Source of the DNA: Myxococcales bacterium
GTDB lineage: Bacteria; Myxococcota_A; Polyangia; Haliangiales; Haliangiaceae
DNA length: 64,000 nucleotides
Assembly (NCBI GenBank): GCA_016794525.1
Contig: JAEUJY010000105.1
Span: 1-64,000 of the forward strand
Direction: 5' to 3'
Part shown: positions 1 through 19,660 of the stretch, piece by piece
How the letters are laid out: each line of letters begins with the position of its first letter
Numbering within the stretch: position 1 is the stretch's first letter
The notes under the pieces: generated by a model
What the model saw: the letters and a program-made list of their open reading frames with translations, nothing else
Database searches by the model: none
What the model was told of the DNA's origin: nothing
Program-made: the position numbers and the translations under genes

Positions 1-833
<833 letters not shown>

Positions 834-836
834 GCG

Positions 837-1412
837 TTACCGGCGATCGCCCAAGAGCCGCGTCCGCACCTGCCGCCGCGCCTCCCACACCAGCGACTGC
901 ACCATCGACTCCTGCTCGGCGGTCGGGCGCAGCTCGACGCCGCTGAACACGTGCTTGGTCTGCGCGACGATCTCGCGGGTGACGCGCGCCGGCAGGCGCT
1001 GCGCCGCCAGCGTGAACGCTTGATCCAGCGGCGGCGCGTGGCGGTTCTCGTCGATGCAGAACACGTCGAACCGCACCTTGCGGGTGGCGCCCGCCGCGAC
1101 CGCGACGCCGTCGACCGGCGCGTCCTCGCTGCCGGCGCGGATGCCGCCGACCATCGCCAACCGCTGCGGCGGGTCGCCGCTCGGGTCGTCGGGCAAGAAG
1201 TACAGCCCGCTGGCGACGAAGGTGGCCTCGGCGCCGTTACGGTTGTGCAGCTCGACGGTCATCTCGCCGTGGACGCCGCGCCCGTAGGCGACGACCCGCA
1301 GCTCGAGGCCGGGCGCGCCCGGGACCGGGTGAAACTGATCATCGGCCGCGGCCACCCCGGTGAGCGCGGACAACGAGACCAGCGAAACCAGGGCCAGGAG
1401 CGATGCACGCAT
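837..1412 (-). CDS. Secreted protein of unknown function
   Basis: I do not recognise the family. The chosen ATG at 1412 has a strong ribosome binding site (GGAGG, 6 bases upstream). It opens a 191-residue protein beginning MRASLLALVSLVSLSALTG, a clear Sec signal peptide with an Ala-Ala-Ala-Asp cleavage region near residue 24. A longer frame opening at 1469 lacks these signs. The mature part looks like a beta-rich domain (VELHNRNG, VRFDVFCIDENRH) with an acidic Pro-rich loop, followed by a C-terminal helix with many Arg and Gln. A single Cys sits in the FCIDENR segment. It is the 3' neighbour of the S46 peptidase gene on the same strand, about 100 bp apart, so the two may be co-expressed. No catalytic motif is evident. 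Confidence 0.75.
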   Translation of the reverse strand: MRASLLALVSLVSLSALTGVAAADDQFHPVPGAPGLELRVVAYGRGVHGEMTVELHNRNGAEATFVASGLYFLPDDPSGDPPQRLAMVGGIRAGSEDAPVDGVAVAAGATRKVRFDVFCIDENRHAPPLDQAFTLAAQRLPARVTREIVAQTKHVFSGVELRPTAEQESMVQSLVWEARRQVRTRLLGDRR

Positions 1413-1513
1413 GGCGGACCTCCGAACCGGGAACGCGCCGGCGCCCCCGTCTATTGCAGCATCCGACACCGCCGCGCGCCACCCGGTTGCGTCCGCTCGC
1501 TAACCCCGGACGA

Positions 1514-3784
<2,271 letters not shown>

Positions 3785-3935
3785 GGGCGGTTGGTACCAC
3801 GGCGACGCCCCGCCCATTCCTGACCGTCGCTGACGACGGCGTCGGCGTGACGTCGCGTCACACCTGCGACCGCCTGCGACGCCTGCGACGCCGCCTGCCG
3901 TGGCTCGCCGCTCGCACGGCGTGGGCCCAGCGATC

Positions 3936-3952
3936 GCCTCGCTGACGCTCGG

Positions 3953-3955
<3 letters not shown>
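3936..3955 (-). repeat. 20-bp stop-codon repeat, copy A
   Basis: The minus-strand sequence TAGCCGAGCGTCAGCGAGGC begins with the TAG stop of the deacetylase-like gene. The identical 20-mer occurs at 41318-41337, and a copy with one change occurs at 57178-57197, each at a gene end. It can form a weak stem (GCC/GGC and GC/GC with a two-base mismatch). Confidence 0.7.
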
Positions 3956-5047
<1,092 letters not shown>

Positions 5048-5074
5048 GCGGGCGGCGATGCTACTACGGCGTCG

Positions 5075-6457
5075 ATGGATCTGTACGGGCGGCTCCTCGG
5101 CAACGTGCTCTATCCGGGCTGGGAGCGGCTGCGCGGGCGCGACCCGCACACCGTCGGACGCCTGCTCGAGCGCACCCAGCACGCGAGCGCCGCCGAGCTG
5201 GCCGATCTGCAGTCGGGGTTCCTGCGCCGGCTGGTGCGCCACGCCTACGCCCACTGCCGCTACTACCGCGACCAGTGGGACGCCGCCGGCCTCCGCCCCG
5301 AGGACATCAAGGACGTCCGCGACCTCGCGCGGCTGCCGGTGCTCGAGAAGTCGGCCGCGCGCGCCAGCGACGAGGGCCGCCTCGCCGACGCGCCGCCGTG
5401 GCCGAAGGTGGTCAAGACCACCAGCGGCTCGACCGGCGCGCCGATCACCGTGCGCTACAACGAGGAGTCGCGGGTGTGGCGCGACGCCACCCGCTGGCGC
5501 GGCTACGGCTGGGCCGGCTATCGCCCCGGACACCGCGCGTTCCACTACTGGGGAGTGCTGGCGACGCCGGCGACCGGCTGGAAGAAGTGGAAGGCCGAGC
5601 TCGACCACACGCTGCGCCGCGATCACTACGTCGACTGCGGCCGCCGCAGCCCCGCCGATCTCGACGCCGCGATCGCGACGCTGCGGCAGGTGAAGCCCGA
5701 CGTGATGCTGGCCTACACGCAGGGCGCCGCGGCGCTGGCTCGCCACGTCAACCGCACCAACGCCCGCACCTGGGACGACCTGCCGGTGATCTGCGGCGCC
5801 GAGCGGCTGTGGCCCAGCGATCGCGACCAGATGGTCAAGGCGTTCGGCCCCGGCATCTTCGAGAGCTACGGCTGCCGCGAGGTCATGCTGATCGGTCACG
5901 AGTGCGACCGCCACGACGGCCTGCACCTGTCGATGGAGACGATGATCGTCGAGGTGCTGGTGCGTGACGCGGGTGGGACGCGATCTGCGCGTCCGGGTGA
6001 AACCGGCGAAATCGCCGTGACCGATCTCCACAACCTCTCGCACCCGCTCATCCGCTACATGGGCGGCGATCGCGCGGTCATGCGGGCGCCCGAGCCGTGC
6101 GCGTGCGGCCGGACGCTGCCGCGGATCGGCCCGATCGACGGCCGGGTCACCGACACGCTGCGCGACGGCGCCGGCACGCCGGTCAACGGCCTGTTGTTCA
6201 GCATCCTGTTCGTGTCCCTCGAAGACGAGGCCCGGGAGTTCCAGATCGTCCAGCGGGCCTCCGGCGATCTCAGCATCCGCGTCGTCATGACCACGCCCGG
6301 CGCGCGCATCTCGCCGCACCTCGATCGCATCACCCACGACTTCCTCGCCAAGTACCTGCCCGGGATCCGCTGGAGCTGGGACTACGTCGACGCGATCGCC
6401 GCCGGCGCCGCGGGCAAGCGCCACATCGTCGTGGTCGAGCCGCGCCCGGCTGCCTGA
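5075..6457 (+). CDS. PaaK/CapK-type adenylate-forming enzyme
   Basis: The 460-residue protein belongs to the phenylacetate-CoA ligase (PaaK) branch of adenylate-forming enzymes. Visible motifs are the nucleotide-binding loop KTTSGSTGAPITVRY (about residues 112-126), YGCREVMLIGHEC near the middle, and GETGEIAVTDLHN followed by LIRYMGGDRA. A Cys pair in CACGRTLPRIG is typical of the family. The reaction would activate an acid with ATP; the acceptor, CoA or a sugar, cannot be read from sequence. CapK relatives in capsule loci are linked to surface polysaccharide assembly, and the divergent deacetylase-like gene supports that context. The start is ATG 5075; an in-frame extension upstream to 4067 overlaps the divergent gene and is not credible. 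Confidence 0.8.
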   Translation: MDLYGRLLGNVLYPGWERLRGRDPHTVGRLLERTQHASAAELADLQSGFLRRLVRHAYAHCRYYRDQWDAAGLRPEDIKDVRDLARLPVLEKSAARASDEGRLADAPPWPKVVKTTSGSTGAPITVRYNEESRVWRDATRWRGYGWAGYRPGHRAFHYWGVLATPATGWKKWKAELDHTLRRDHYVDCGRRSPADLDAAIATLRQVKPDVMLAYTQGAAALARHVNRTNARTWDDLPVICGAERLWPSDRDQMVKAFGPGIFESYGCREVMLIGHECDRHDGLHLSMETMIVEVLVRDAGGTRSARPGETGEIAVTDLHNLSHPLIRYMGGDRAVMRAPEPCACGRTLPRIGPIDGRVTDTLRDGAGTPVNGLLFSILFVSLEDEAREFQIVQRASGDLSIRVVMTTPGARISPHLDRITHDFLAKYLPGIRWSWDYVDAIAAGAAGKRHIVVVEPRPAA

Positions 6458-6523
6458 CGGCATCCCGGTCGCTACCCCACGGCCGCTTGGCGGTCGTCGA
6501 CGGGGTAGGCGACGCTCGTCGGG

Positions 6524-13654
<7,131 letters not shown>

Positions 13655-13725
13655 CACCCGCCGGGCACAGGTCCGGCCAGTCATTCGAGCTGGCACCTGC
13701 GGTTGCGGAGCCGTAGCCTCGGGGG

Positions 13726-15159
13726 ATGGGCGGATTCGATCCGGTTTCGTCGAAGGCGGGCGTGCACGGCGTGGTCGGGATCGCGGCGGCCTTCGTGGCC
13801 ACCGTCGCGATGACGACGCTGCTGCTGGCGTGCGGCCACGGCGTGTTCGTCGTGCAGCGGTCGGTGGTCGCGCTGGTCGGCGTCGGCATGCTGGCGGTCG
13901 CGGGCGCGGCGACCGCGTGGACCGGGCGCGGCGCGCTGGCGCCGTGGCCGGCGCGGGTCGCGGTGGTGACCGTCGCGCTCCTGGCGGCGACGATCGTCGG
14001 CGCCGGGCTGGTGTGGAACGACGCTCGGCCGCGGGCGGCGGGGGACGCCGCCACGCTGGCGGTGCTGCACCCGCTGCCGATCGACGGCGTGGCCGCGTGG
14101 CTGGCCGGCGGCGGTAGCGCCGTGGTGCTGCTGCTGGCGGCGAGCCGCCGGTGGCGCTCGGTCGGCACGCCGACCTGGCTGCGGGTGGGGCTGGTCGCGA
14201 GCGCCAGCTTCGCGGTGGCGCTCGGCGCGTGGCTGGCGATCTACGCGCAGTTCGGCCACTACCCGACCCACCCCGCGCTGGTGATGATGGAGCCCGACAG
14301 CGACGCGATGGGCGCGGTGATCGCGTGGCTGGTGGTCCCGCCGCTGCTGGTCGCCGTGGTGGCGGGCGCGCTCGCGGCGCGGCGGCGACCGCTGTCGTCG
14401 CGCGCGGTCCGCGTCGTCGTCGGGCTGGTCGCGCTCGCGCTGCTGGTGGCGCTCGGCAGCGCGCTCGGCCCGCACTCGCGCGACGCCGACATCCACGAGG
14501 AGCACGTGATCCGCGACGCCGCGCCGCTCTTGATGGCCGCGATCTGCCTGGTGGTCGCCCACGCGCTGGCGATCGGCGTCGCGCACCTGCGCTCGCTGGG
14601 CCGCGAGCCCGGGCGTGCCGCGCCGTGGCAGCAGGTCGGCACGATCGAGGCCGTCGACGGCGCGCCGGCGGTGGCGCACCTGCACGACCGCGGCTGGCTG
14701 GCCGGCGTCGACGTCAGCGCGGGCGGGTTCGCGCTGCGCACCGCGAGCGGCGTGCTGCCGGTGCCGGCCGGCGCCGCGGTGATCGCGCCGCTGCCGGTCG
14801 CCGCGATGGCGATCGCGCCGGGCACGTCCTTGCCGGTGCTGGCGTCGGGCGCGCGGGTCGAGGTCACCGGCTTCGTCGCCGGCGGCGCCGCCGACGGCTA
14901 CCGCACGACGGCGCGCCCGGTCGCGGGCACCGGCGGCATGATCGTGCGGGCGCCGCGCGGCGCCGACGACTCGCTGGTCACCGAGTTCCTGGCCCGGGTG
15001 TGGCGGCCGTGCCTCGCGGCGCTGGTCGCGACCATGCTCGCGGCGGCGCCGGCGCTGGCGTCGCTGATCGCCACCGACGGCGACGACGACGCGGTCGGCG
15101 AGCCCAACCCGCGCCCGCGGGACGGGTGGCGCGTCGACGACAGCCGCGAGGTCGACTGA
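13726..15159 (+). CDS. Polytopic membrane protein of unknown function
   Basis: This 477-residue protein has about eight hydrophobic segments in residues 15-300, then a soluble part (about 305-425), a last membrane helix near 430-450 and an acidic tail. The soluble part has HLHDRGWLAGVDVSAGG and VEVTGFVAGG, which look like a small beta domain. I do not recognise a family. Two stretches, ALGAWLAIYAQFG and HEEHVIRDAAPLLM, are closely matched by ALGAWLPLYAQLG and HEEAVILDAAPVLG in the shorter protein at 15624-16250. The two are therefore paralogues or a duplicated core. The ATG at 13726 is the first plausible start. Confidence 0.7.
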   Translation: MGGFDPVSSKAGVHGVVGIAAAFVATVAMTTLLLACGHGVFVVQRSVVALVGVGMLAVAGAATAWTGRGALAPWPARVAVVTVALLAATIVGAGLVWNDARPRAAGDAATLAVLHPLPIDGVAAWLAGGGSAVVLLLAASRRWRSVGTPTWLRVGLVASASFAVALGAWLAIYAQFGHYPTHPALVMMEPDSDAMGAVIAWLVVPPLLVAVVAGALAARRRPLSSRAVRVVVGLVALALLVALGSALGPHSRDADIHEEHVIRDAAPLLMAAICLVVAHALAIGVAHLRSLGREPGRAAPWQQVGTIEAVDGAPAVAHLHDRGWLAGVDVSAGGFALRTASGVLPVPAGAAVIAPLPVAAMAIAPGTSLPVLASGARVEVTGFVAGGAADGYRTTARPVAGTGGMIVRAPRGADDSLVTEFLARVWRPCLAALVATMLAAAPALASLIATDGDDDAVGEPNPRPRDGWRVDDSREVD

Positions 15160-15178
15160 TCGCGATCGCGCGTCGGCC

Positions 15179-15565
15179 TCAGGGCGCGTCGGGCGCCGAC
15201 AGCTGGAACACGTTGCCCTCGGGATCGGCGCACTCGACGTAGCGGCGCCCGGCCCAGCGCCACGCCGGCCTGGTGGCGCCGCCGTGCGCGACCACCGCGG
15301 CGCAGCCGGCGTCGAGATCGTCGACCTCGAAGCACGGCTTGAGCGCGACGTCCTCGCGCCACGCCAGCGGCGCGTCGGCCGGCGGCGCCGACAGCGCGTG
15401 CGGCGGCGCCTGGTGCACCGCGATCCCGGCCGCCGCCGGCGGGCCGACGATCGTGAACCCCTCGGCCGGCTCGGTCCGCGGCCACCCCAGCACCGCGGCG
15501 TAGAACGCCGCCAGCCGCGGGTGATCGGCGGCGAAGATCAGCGTGTGCGCGAGCCGAGCGGCCAT
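15179..15565 (-). CDS. VOC/glyoxalase family protein
   Basis: This 128-residue protein has the vicinal oxygen chelate fold pattern in two halves: LAHTLIFAADHPRLAAFYAAVLGW at the start and FEVDDLDAGCAAVVAHGG, then CADPEGNVFQLSAP at the end. His, Glu and related residues could bind a divalent metal; the substrate cannot be deduced. The ATG at 15565 is chosen because it begins the domain directly; the frame is open far upstream but that part has no VOC features and overlaps the next gene. It lies between two paralogous membrane protein genes on the opposite strand, convergent with the first. Confidence 0.8.
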   Translation of the reverse strand: MAARLAHTLIFAADHPRLAAFYAAVLGWPRTEPAEGFTIVGPPAAAGIAVHQAPPHALSAPPADAPLAWREDVALKPCFEVDDLDAGCAAVVAHGGATRPAWRWAGRRYVECADPEGNVFQLSAPDAP

Positions 15566-15623
15566 CGCGCGAGCGTAGCGCACCCGATCCAAGGCGCGCG
15601 CCGGAGCCGGCGTCCAACGCGCG

Positions 15624-16250
15624 ATGGCCGCTGGTTCGCGACGCCCGAGGGTCCTGCTCCCCGCCCGCCCGCGGCGGTGGTCGGACGGCGCGTCGCCCGC
15701 GTGGTCGGTCGTCGCTGCCACCATGGCGTCGACGTTCGCGCTCGCTCTGGGCGCGTGGCTGCCGCTGTATGCACAGCTCGGCGCGGCGGTCGTCGGTGAT
15801 CGGCCGATGGAACACTGCGACATGGGGCCGCTCACGGTGCCGGCTTCGTCGGCGGCCCTGTTCGCGGCGCCGGCCCTGATCGCGCTCGTGGCCGGGCTCG
15901 TCGCGTCGCGGCGCTGCTGGCGCGGGCTGACCGCGCTCGCGCTCGGGCTCGCGGCCGCGCTGCTCGCGGCGCTCGGCTGCGCGGCGGACCCGCACGATCG
16001 CGTCAGCCACGAGGAGGCGGTCATCCTCGACGCCGCGCCGGTTCTGGGCGTCGGCATCGCGGCCATGGCCGGGCTCGTCGTCGGCTACCTCGGGGCGGCG
16101 ACGCGGCGCACGCGCGCGGGGGCCGGTCGGTGGTGGCGCGCGGGCCTGGTGGCGCTGACGCTGGCGGTGCTGGCGTGCGGCCCCTCGGCGCTCGCCGCGC
16201 GCGCGGCCATCGACCCGCACTACCTGCCGGCCCAGCGGGTGTGCTTCTGA
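15624..16250 (+). CDS. Membrane protein, short paralogue of the 13.7-kb gene
   Basis: The 208-residue protein starts at ATG 15624, 58 bp from the divergent VOC gene start. It has a basic N-terminus (RRPRVLLPARPRRW) and about four hydrophobic segments. It matches the core of the 477-residue membrane protein upstream: ALGAWLPLYAQLG and HEEAVILDAAPVLGVGIAAMAGLVVGYLG align with its segments in the same order. It lacks the first helices and the soluble C-terminal part of the longer paralogue. No function is recognised. The conserved His-Glu-Glu before the third helix may mark a functional site. Confidence 0.65.
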   Translation: MAAGSRRPRVLLPARPRRWSDGASPAWSVVAATMASTFALALGAWLPLYAQLGAAVVGDRPMEHCDMGPLTVPASSAALFAAPALIALVAGLVASRRCWRGLTALALGLAAALLAALGCAADPHDRVSHEEAVILDAAPVLGVGIAAMAGLVVGYLGAATRRTRAGAGRWWRAGLVALTLAVLACGPSALAARAAIDPHYLPAQRVCF

Positions 16251-16265
16251 TCGCCCGCCGCGCCG

Positions 16266-17600
16266 TCACCGCGGGCTGATCGTCTCGCCGGCCGGCGGCA
16301 GCGCGCGGGCGCCGTCGGCGCCGATGCCGTGGATCGCGGGCAGCGCGCCGACCTCGCCGGTGATCAGGCGGGCGCCGCGCTGGAAGGTCAGCCACGACCA
16401 CGCCCACGACAGCATCACGAAGAAGCGGTTCTTGAAGCCGATCAGGTAGAAGATGTGGATCACCCACCACAGGAGCCAGGCGAAGAAGCCGTGGTGGCTG
16501 CGCGCGCCGATCTGCGCCACCGCCGACGCCCGGCCGATCGTCGCCAGCGAGCCCTTGTCCTTGTAGCGGAACGGCGCGCGCTTGCCGCTGCCGAGATCGG
16601 CGCGGATCATCCGCGCGGCGTGGCGGCCGCCCTGGATCGCGCCCTGGCACACGCCGGGCACCGGCTTGCCGTCGAAGGCGCACGCCGCGAGATCGCCGAC
16701 GACGAACACCTCGGGGTGGCCGGGGATCGACAGGTCGCCCTCGACCTTCACCCGGCCGGCGCCGTCGAGCGGCACGCCCAGCGACGCGGCCAGCGGCGAC
16801 GCCTTGACGCCGGCGGCCCACAGCACCGTCCGCGCCTCGATGCGCTCGCGGCGCCCGTCGGCCAGCTGCACCTCGACGCCGCCGGCGTCGACCGCGGTCA
16901 CCTTGGTGTTGCAGCGGACCGTGACGTGGCGGCGGCCCAGCGAGGCCTCGGCGGCGGTGCCCAGCTTCGGCGTGAAGCCGCCGAGCACGCGCGGGTTGCC
17001 CTCGACCAGCAGCACCTCGACCCGGGTCGGATCGATCGTGCGGAAGTCCTTGGCCAGCGTGTGCAGGCCGATCTCGCCGAGCGCCCCGGCCAGCTCGACG
17101 CCGGTCGGCCCCGCGCCGACGACGACGAAGCGCAGCCACGCCGCCTGCGCCGCCGGGTCGGCCTCGCGCTCGGCCGCCTCGTAGGCCAGAAAGACGCGGC
17201 GGCGGATCTCGAGCGCGTCCTCGATCGACTTCAGGCCGGGCGCGTGCGTCGACCAGTCGTCGTGGCCGAAGTACGAATGGGTCGCGCCAGTAGCCACGAC
17301 GAGATAGTCGTACGCCAGCTCACCGTCATCGAGGGTGACGACCCGCCGCACCGGATCGATGCCGCGGGCGTCGGCGAGCAGCACCCGCGCGTTGGCCTGC
17401 TTGGCCAGCACCGCGCGGATCGGGTACGCGATGTCGCTGGGGTTCAACGCGGCGGTGGCTACCTGGTAGAGCAGCGGCTGGAACAGGTGGTGGTTGCGAC
17501 GATCGACGAGGGTCACCCGGACCGGCGCCTTGGCCAGCGCGCGCGCCGCGGTCAGGCCACCGAACCCACCACCCAGGATCACCACGTGCGGTTGTGCCAT
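16266..17600 (-). CDS. ndh: Type II NADH dehydrogenase (NDH-2)
   Basis: NDH-2 is a single-subunit flavoprotein that passes electrons from NADH to membrane quinone without pumping protons. The 444-residue protein shows the FAD-binding GGGFGGLTAARAL at its N-terminus, the NADH-binding VVVGAGPTGVELAGAL near residue 160, VLWAAGVKASPLA, and the FAD contact VFVVGDLAACAF. A hydrophobic/aromatic C-terminal part (WLLWWVIHIFYLIGFKNRFF) is the membrane anchor. The ATG at 17600 is preceded by AAGGGA and starts directly at the Rossmann fold; an ATG-less extension to 17636 adds 12 poor residues. It is divergent from the His-rich protein gene at 17722. Confidence 0.93.
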   Translation of the reverse strand: MAQPHVVILGGGFGGLTAARALAKAPVRVTLVDRRNHHLFQPLLYQVATAALNPSDIAYPIRAVLAKQANARVLLADARGIDPVRRVVTLDDGELAYDYLVVATGATHSYFGHDDWSTHAPGLKSIEDALEIRRRVFLAYEAAEREADPAAQAAWLRFVVVGAGPTGVELAGALGEIGLHTLAKDFRTIDPTRVEVLLVEGNPRVLGGFTPKLGTAAEASLGRRHVTVRCNTKVTAVDAGGVEVQLADGRRERIEARTVLWAAGVKASPLAASLGVPLDGAGRVKVEGDLSIPGHPEVFVVGDLAACAFDGKPVPGVCQGAIQGGRHAARMIRADLGSGKRAPFRYKDKGSLATIGRASAVAQIGARSHHGFFAWLLWWVIHIFYLIGFKNRFFVMLSWAWSWLTFQRGARLITGEVGALPAIHGIGADGARALPPAGETISPR

Positions 17601-17721
17601 GTCCCTTGGATGCGCCGGATCGCCCCGTCGACGCAAGTCGCAAATTATTCGTGGCCCGTCGAGCCCGGCCGGTGAGCGCCTGTGCCACCCTGCCTGCTCT
17701 CAACTCGAGCGGAGCATCACG

Positions 17722-18747
17722 ATGGGTTTTCTCGACAAGCTGAAGGGCATCTTCGGTGGCGCCAAGGCCAAGGCCGAGCAGGCGATGGGGCAGGGGAACC
17801 ACGGCCACAACCACGATCACGGCCACGACCACGGCCACGATCACGGCCACGATCACGGTCACGACCATGATCACGAGGAGGCCCACGCGACCGACGCGGC
17901 CGAGCAGTTCGATCTCGCCGGGTTCAACCCCGACGACGAGGAGGCGTTCTTCCACGCCGTCCAGCAGATGGAGAGCGAGGGCATGTTCGGCGGCACCGAC
18001 GAGAGCCGCGCCGAGATCATGAGCCGCTACGGCATCCGCGACCGCATGCACTGGCAGGGCGTCCGCGACTCGGTCTACTCGGTGCTCGCGCGCAAGCACG
18101 GGTCGATCGAGGAGGTCTCGCAGCGCGAGATGAACTGGCGCATGGGCCAGATGCAGCGCCAGCAGCAGGCCAACACCGCTGGCGCCGCCGCCAAGGGCGA
18201 GCTCAACCCGGTCGAGGGCATCACCCTCGAGAAGTGGGCCGCGATGAACGCCGCGATCGTCAGCGGCGCCAACGTCGAGGACATGCTCAAGGCCAACGGC
18301 ATCGACCAGGGCAAGTGGGAGCGCGCGTCGGCCGAGTGGAACGCGCGGATGGCCCGCGACACCACCTTCGCGATCACCACGGTCTACGGCAACGCGTTCC
18401 AGGCCGCGTCGCAGGGCAAGTACGGTAACTACGCCCGCGAGGCCAACGCCGCGCGCGCCGCCAACCGCGAGATGACCATGGAGCCGCCCATGACCATCGA
18501 GCAGTACTGGGAGATCCTGTACGAGCAGGACTACGGCAGCAAGCAGGGCAAGGATCCGATCGCCGTGCTCAAGGCCTCGGGCCTGACCGTCGTCGACTGG
18601 ACCGATCTGTCGTCGTACATGGGCTACTACATGAACCGCACCGTCGTGCGGAACTGGCAGCAGTTCAACGACATGCACGAGCGGGTCAAGGCCAAGTTCG
18701 CCGCCAAGTACCCGGGCGTCACGTCTGACGTCGACATCCGTTTCTAG
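17722..18747 (+). CDS. His-rich protein with three degenerate internal repeats
   Basis: The 341-residue protein starts at ATG 17722 after GGAGCATCACG. It begins with a short amphipathic helix (MGFLDKLKGIFGGAKAK), then a His/Asp/Gly stretch (residues about 26-52) built from a 12-bp DNA repeat, a likely metal-binding segment. The rest seems to hold three similar helical units of about 65-80 residues, each with an early aromatic/acidic segment, a small conserved motif (SRYGI, LKANGI, LKASGL) and a following Trp. It looks cytosolic, with no signal peptide. It may belong to a family seen in myxobacteria (DUF6620-like), but I cannot confirm this. A double hairpin follows the gene, and the zinc-ribbon gene lies 106 bp downstream on the same strand. 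Confidence 0.75.
   Translation: MGFLDKLKGIFGGAKAKAEQAMGQGNHGHNHDHGHDHGHDHGHDHGHDHDHEEAHATDAAEQFDLAGFNPDDEEAFFHAVQQMESEGMFGGTDESRAEIMSRYGIRDRMHWQGVRDSVYSVLARKHGSIEEVSQREMNWRMGQMQRQQQANTAGAAAKGELNPVEGITLEKWAAMNAAIVSGANVEDMLKANGIDQGKWERASAEWNARMARDTTFAITTVYGNAFQAASQGKYGNYAREANAARAANREMTMEPPMTIEQYWEILYEQDYGSKQGKDPIAVLKASGLTVVDWTDLSSYMGYYMNRTVVRNWQQFNDMHERVKAKFAAKYPGVTSDVDIRF
17808..17877 (+). repeat. 12-bp coding repeat for a His/Asp tract
   Basis: About five imperfect copies of CACGACCACGGC or CACGATCACGGC run head to tail inside the His-rich gene. They encode alternating His, Asp and Gly. Replication slippage here would change the length of the tract in multiples of four residues without a frameshift. 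Confidence 0.8.
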
Positions 18748-18749
18748 CC

Positions 18750-18792
18750 GAGGGGCTTTCGCAAAGCCCCTCGCCCCGGCATTCGCCGGGGC
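18750..18792 (+). terminator. Double hairpin after the His-rich gene
   Basis: GAGGGGCTTT (18750-18759) pairs with AAAGCCCCTC (18763-18772) around a CGC loop. GCCCCGGC (18773-18780) then pairs with GCCGGGGC (18785-18792) around ATTC. There is no T run, so an intrinsic terminator is uncertain; a structured intergenic repeat is the alternative. A similar double hairpin is at 21237-21284. Confidence 0.6.
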
Positions 18793-18853
18793 CCCCACCC
18801 GAAACGGCCCGGAACGTTCAGCGCGGTGTCGCGGGCCGAACTGGAGGTTCCAG

Positions 18854-19657
18854 ATGTCGGCGCTCGCACGCTGGGACGCGTTCCTCGCACAGATCCAGGG
18901 TCGGCACGCGCAGGTGCGGGCCGACGCCGAGGCCGAGGGCCGGGCGTTCATCGCCACGGTGGCCGGCGGCGGTGACTACCTGCCGCTGTCGCACCAGCTG
19001 GGCGCGGTGAAGCACCGGCTGCAGGATCTCGAGCGCAAGATCATGGACACCTGGCACGCCCAGGTCGACGACGCGATCCTCGCCGAGGGCAACCCGGTGG
19101 CGGTGCGCGACGCGGCCTGCGCCAAGGGGATCGCGATCGGCCACGCGCTCGAGGACGCGCGCGACGAGTTCGAGATCGGCCTGATGGCGGAGCTGGCCCG
19201 GGCGCGGTACGCCGCGGCCCAGGCGGCGCTGCGGCCGATCGTGTGCGCGGGCTGCGGCGCCACCTACCAGCCACCGCACGCGTTCCGCCTGATCGAGATG
19301 GCGTGCGCGTGCGGCGCGACGGTCCGCTACGATCCCGACGAGCTGATGCGCTCGGCCGGGGCCATCGGCACCCACCCGATCGCGCAGCAGGCCGCGGTCG
19401 CCGAGTGGCGCGCGATGGTGGCGGCCGATCGCGCGCGGCGCGCGGCGCGGTCGCCGGCGCCGCTGCACCTGATCCAGGCCGACGAGGCGGCGCAGATCGC
19501 CTACTGGTACCGCTACCTCGCCGCCCGCGCGTGGTTCGAGCCCGAGCTCGGCCGCGATCCGGCGATGGAGGTCCAGAAGCGGATGGAGCAGTGGTACCAG
19601 TACACCGCCGATCACGAGCCGGCGTGGGTCGAGGCCGGTCGCCCGCGCGCGGTGTAG
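18854..19657 (+). CDS. Zinc-ribbon protein of unknown function
   Basis: The ATG at 18854 has a good ribosome binding site (GGAGG, at 18842). The 267-residue protein has a helical N-terminal half (residues 1-125) rich in Ala, Asp and Glu, a compact zinc-ribbon-like core with CAGCGATY and CACGATV (four Cys in two CxC or CxxC pairs), and a C-terminal helical part with aromatic residues (YWYRYLAARAWFEPELG, EQWYQYT). It has no signal peptide or membrane helix. It follows the His-rich three-repeat gene in the same direction, so a joint function is plausible. Family unknown to me. Confidence 0.7.
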   Translation: MSALARWDAFLAQIQGRHAQVRADAEAEGRAFIATVAGGGDYLPLSHQLGAVKHRLQDLERKIMDTWHAQVDDAILAEGNPVAVRDAACAKGIAIGHALEDARDEFEIGLMAELARARYAAAQAALRPIVCAGCGATYQPPHAFRLIEMACACGATVRYDPDELMRSAGAIGTHPIAQQAAVAEWRAMVAADRARRAARSPAPLHLIQADEAAQIAYWYRYLAARAWFEPELGRDPAMEVQKRMEQWYQYTADHEPAWVEAGRPRAV

Positions 19658-19660
19658 CGC

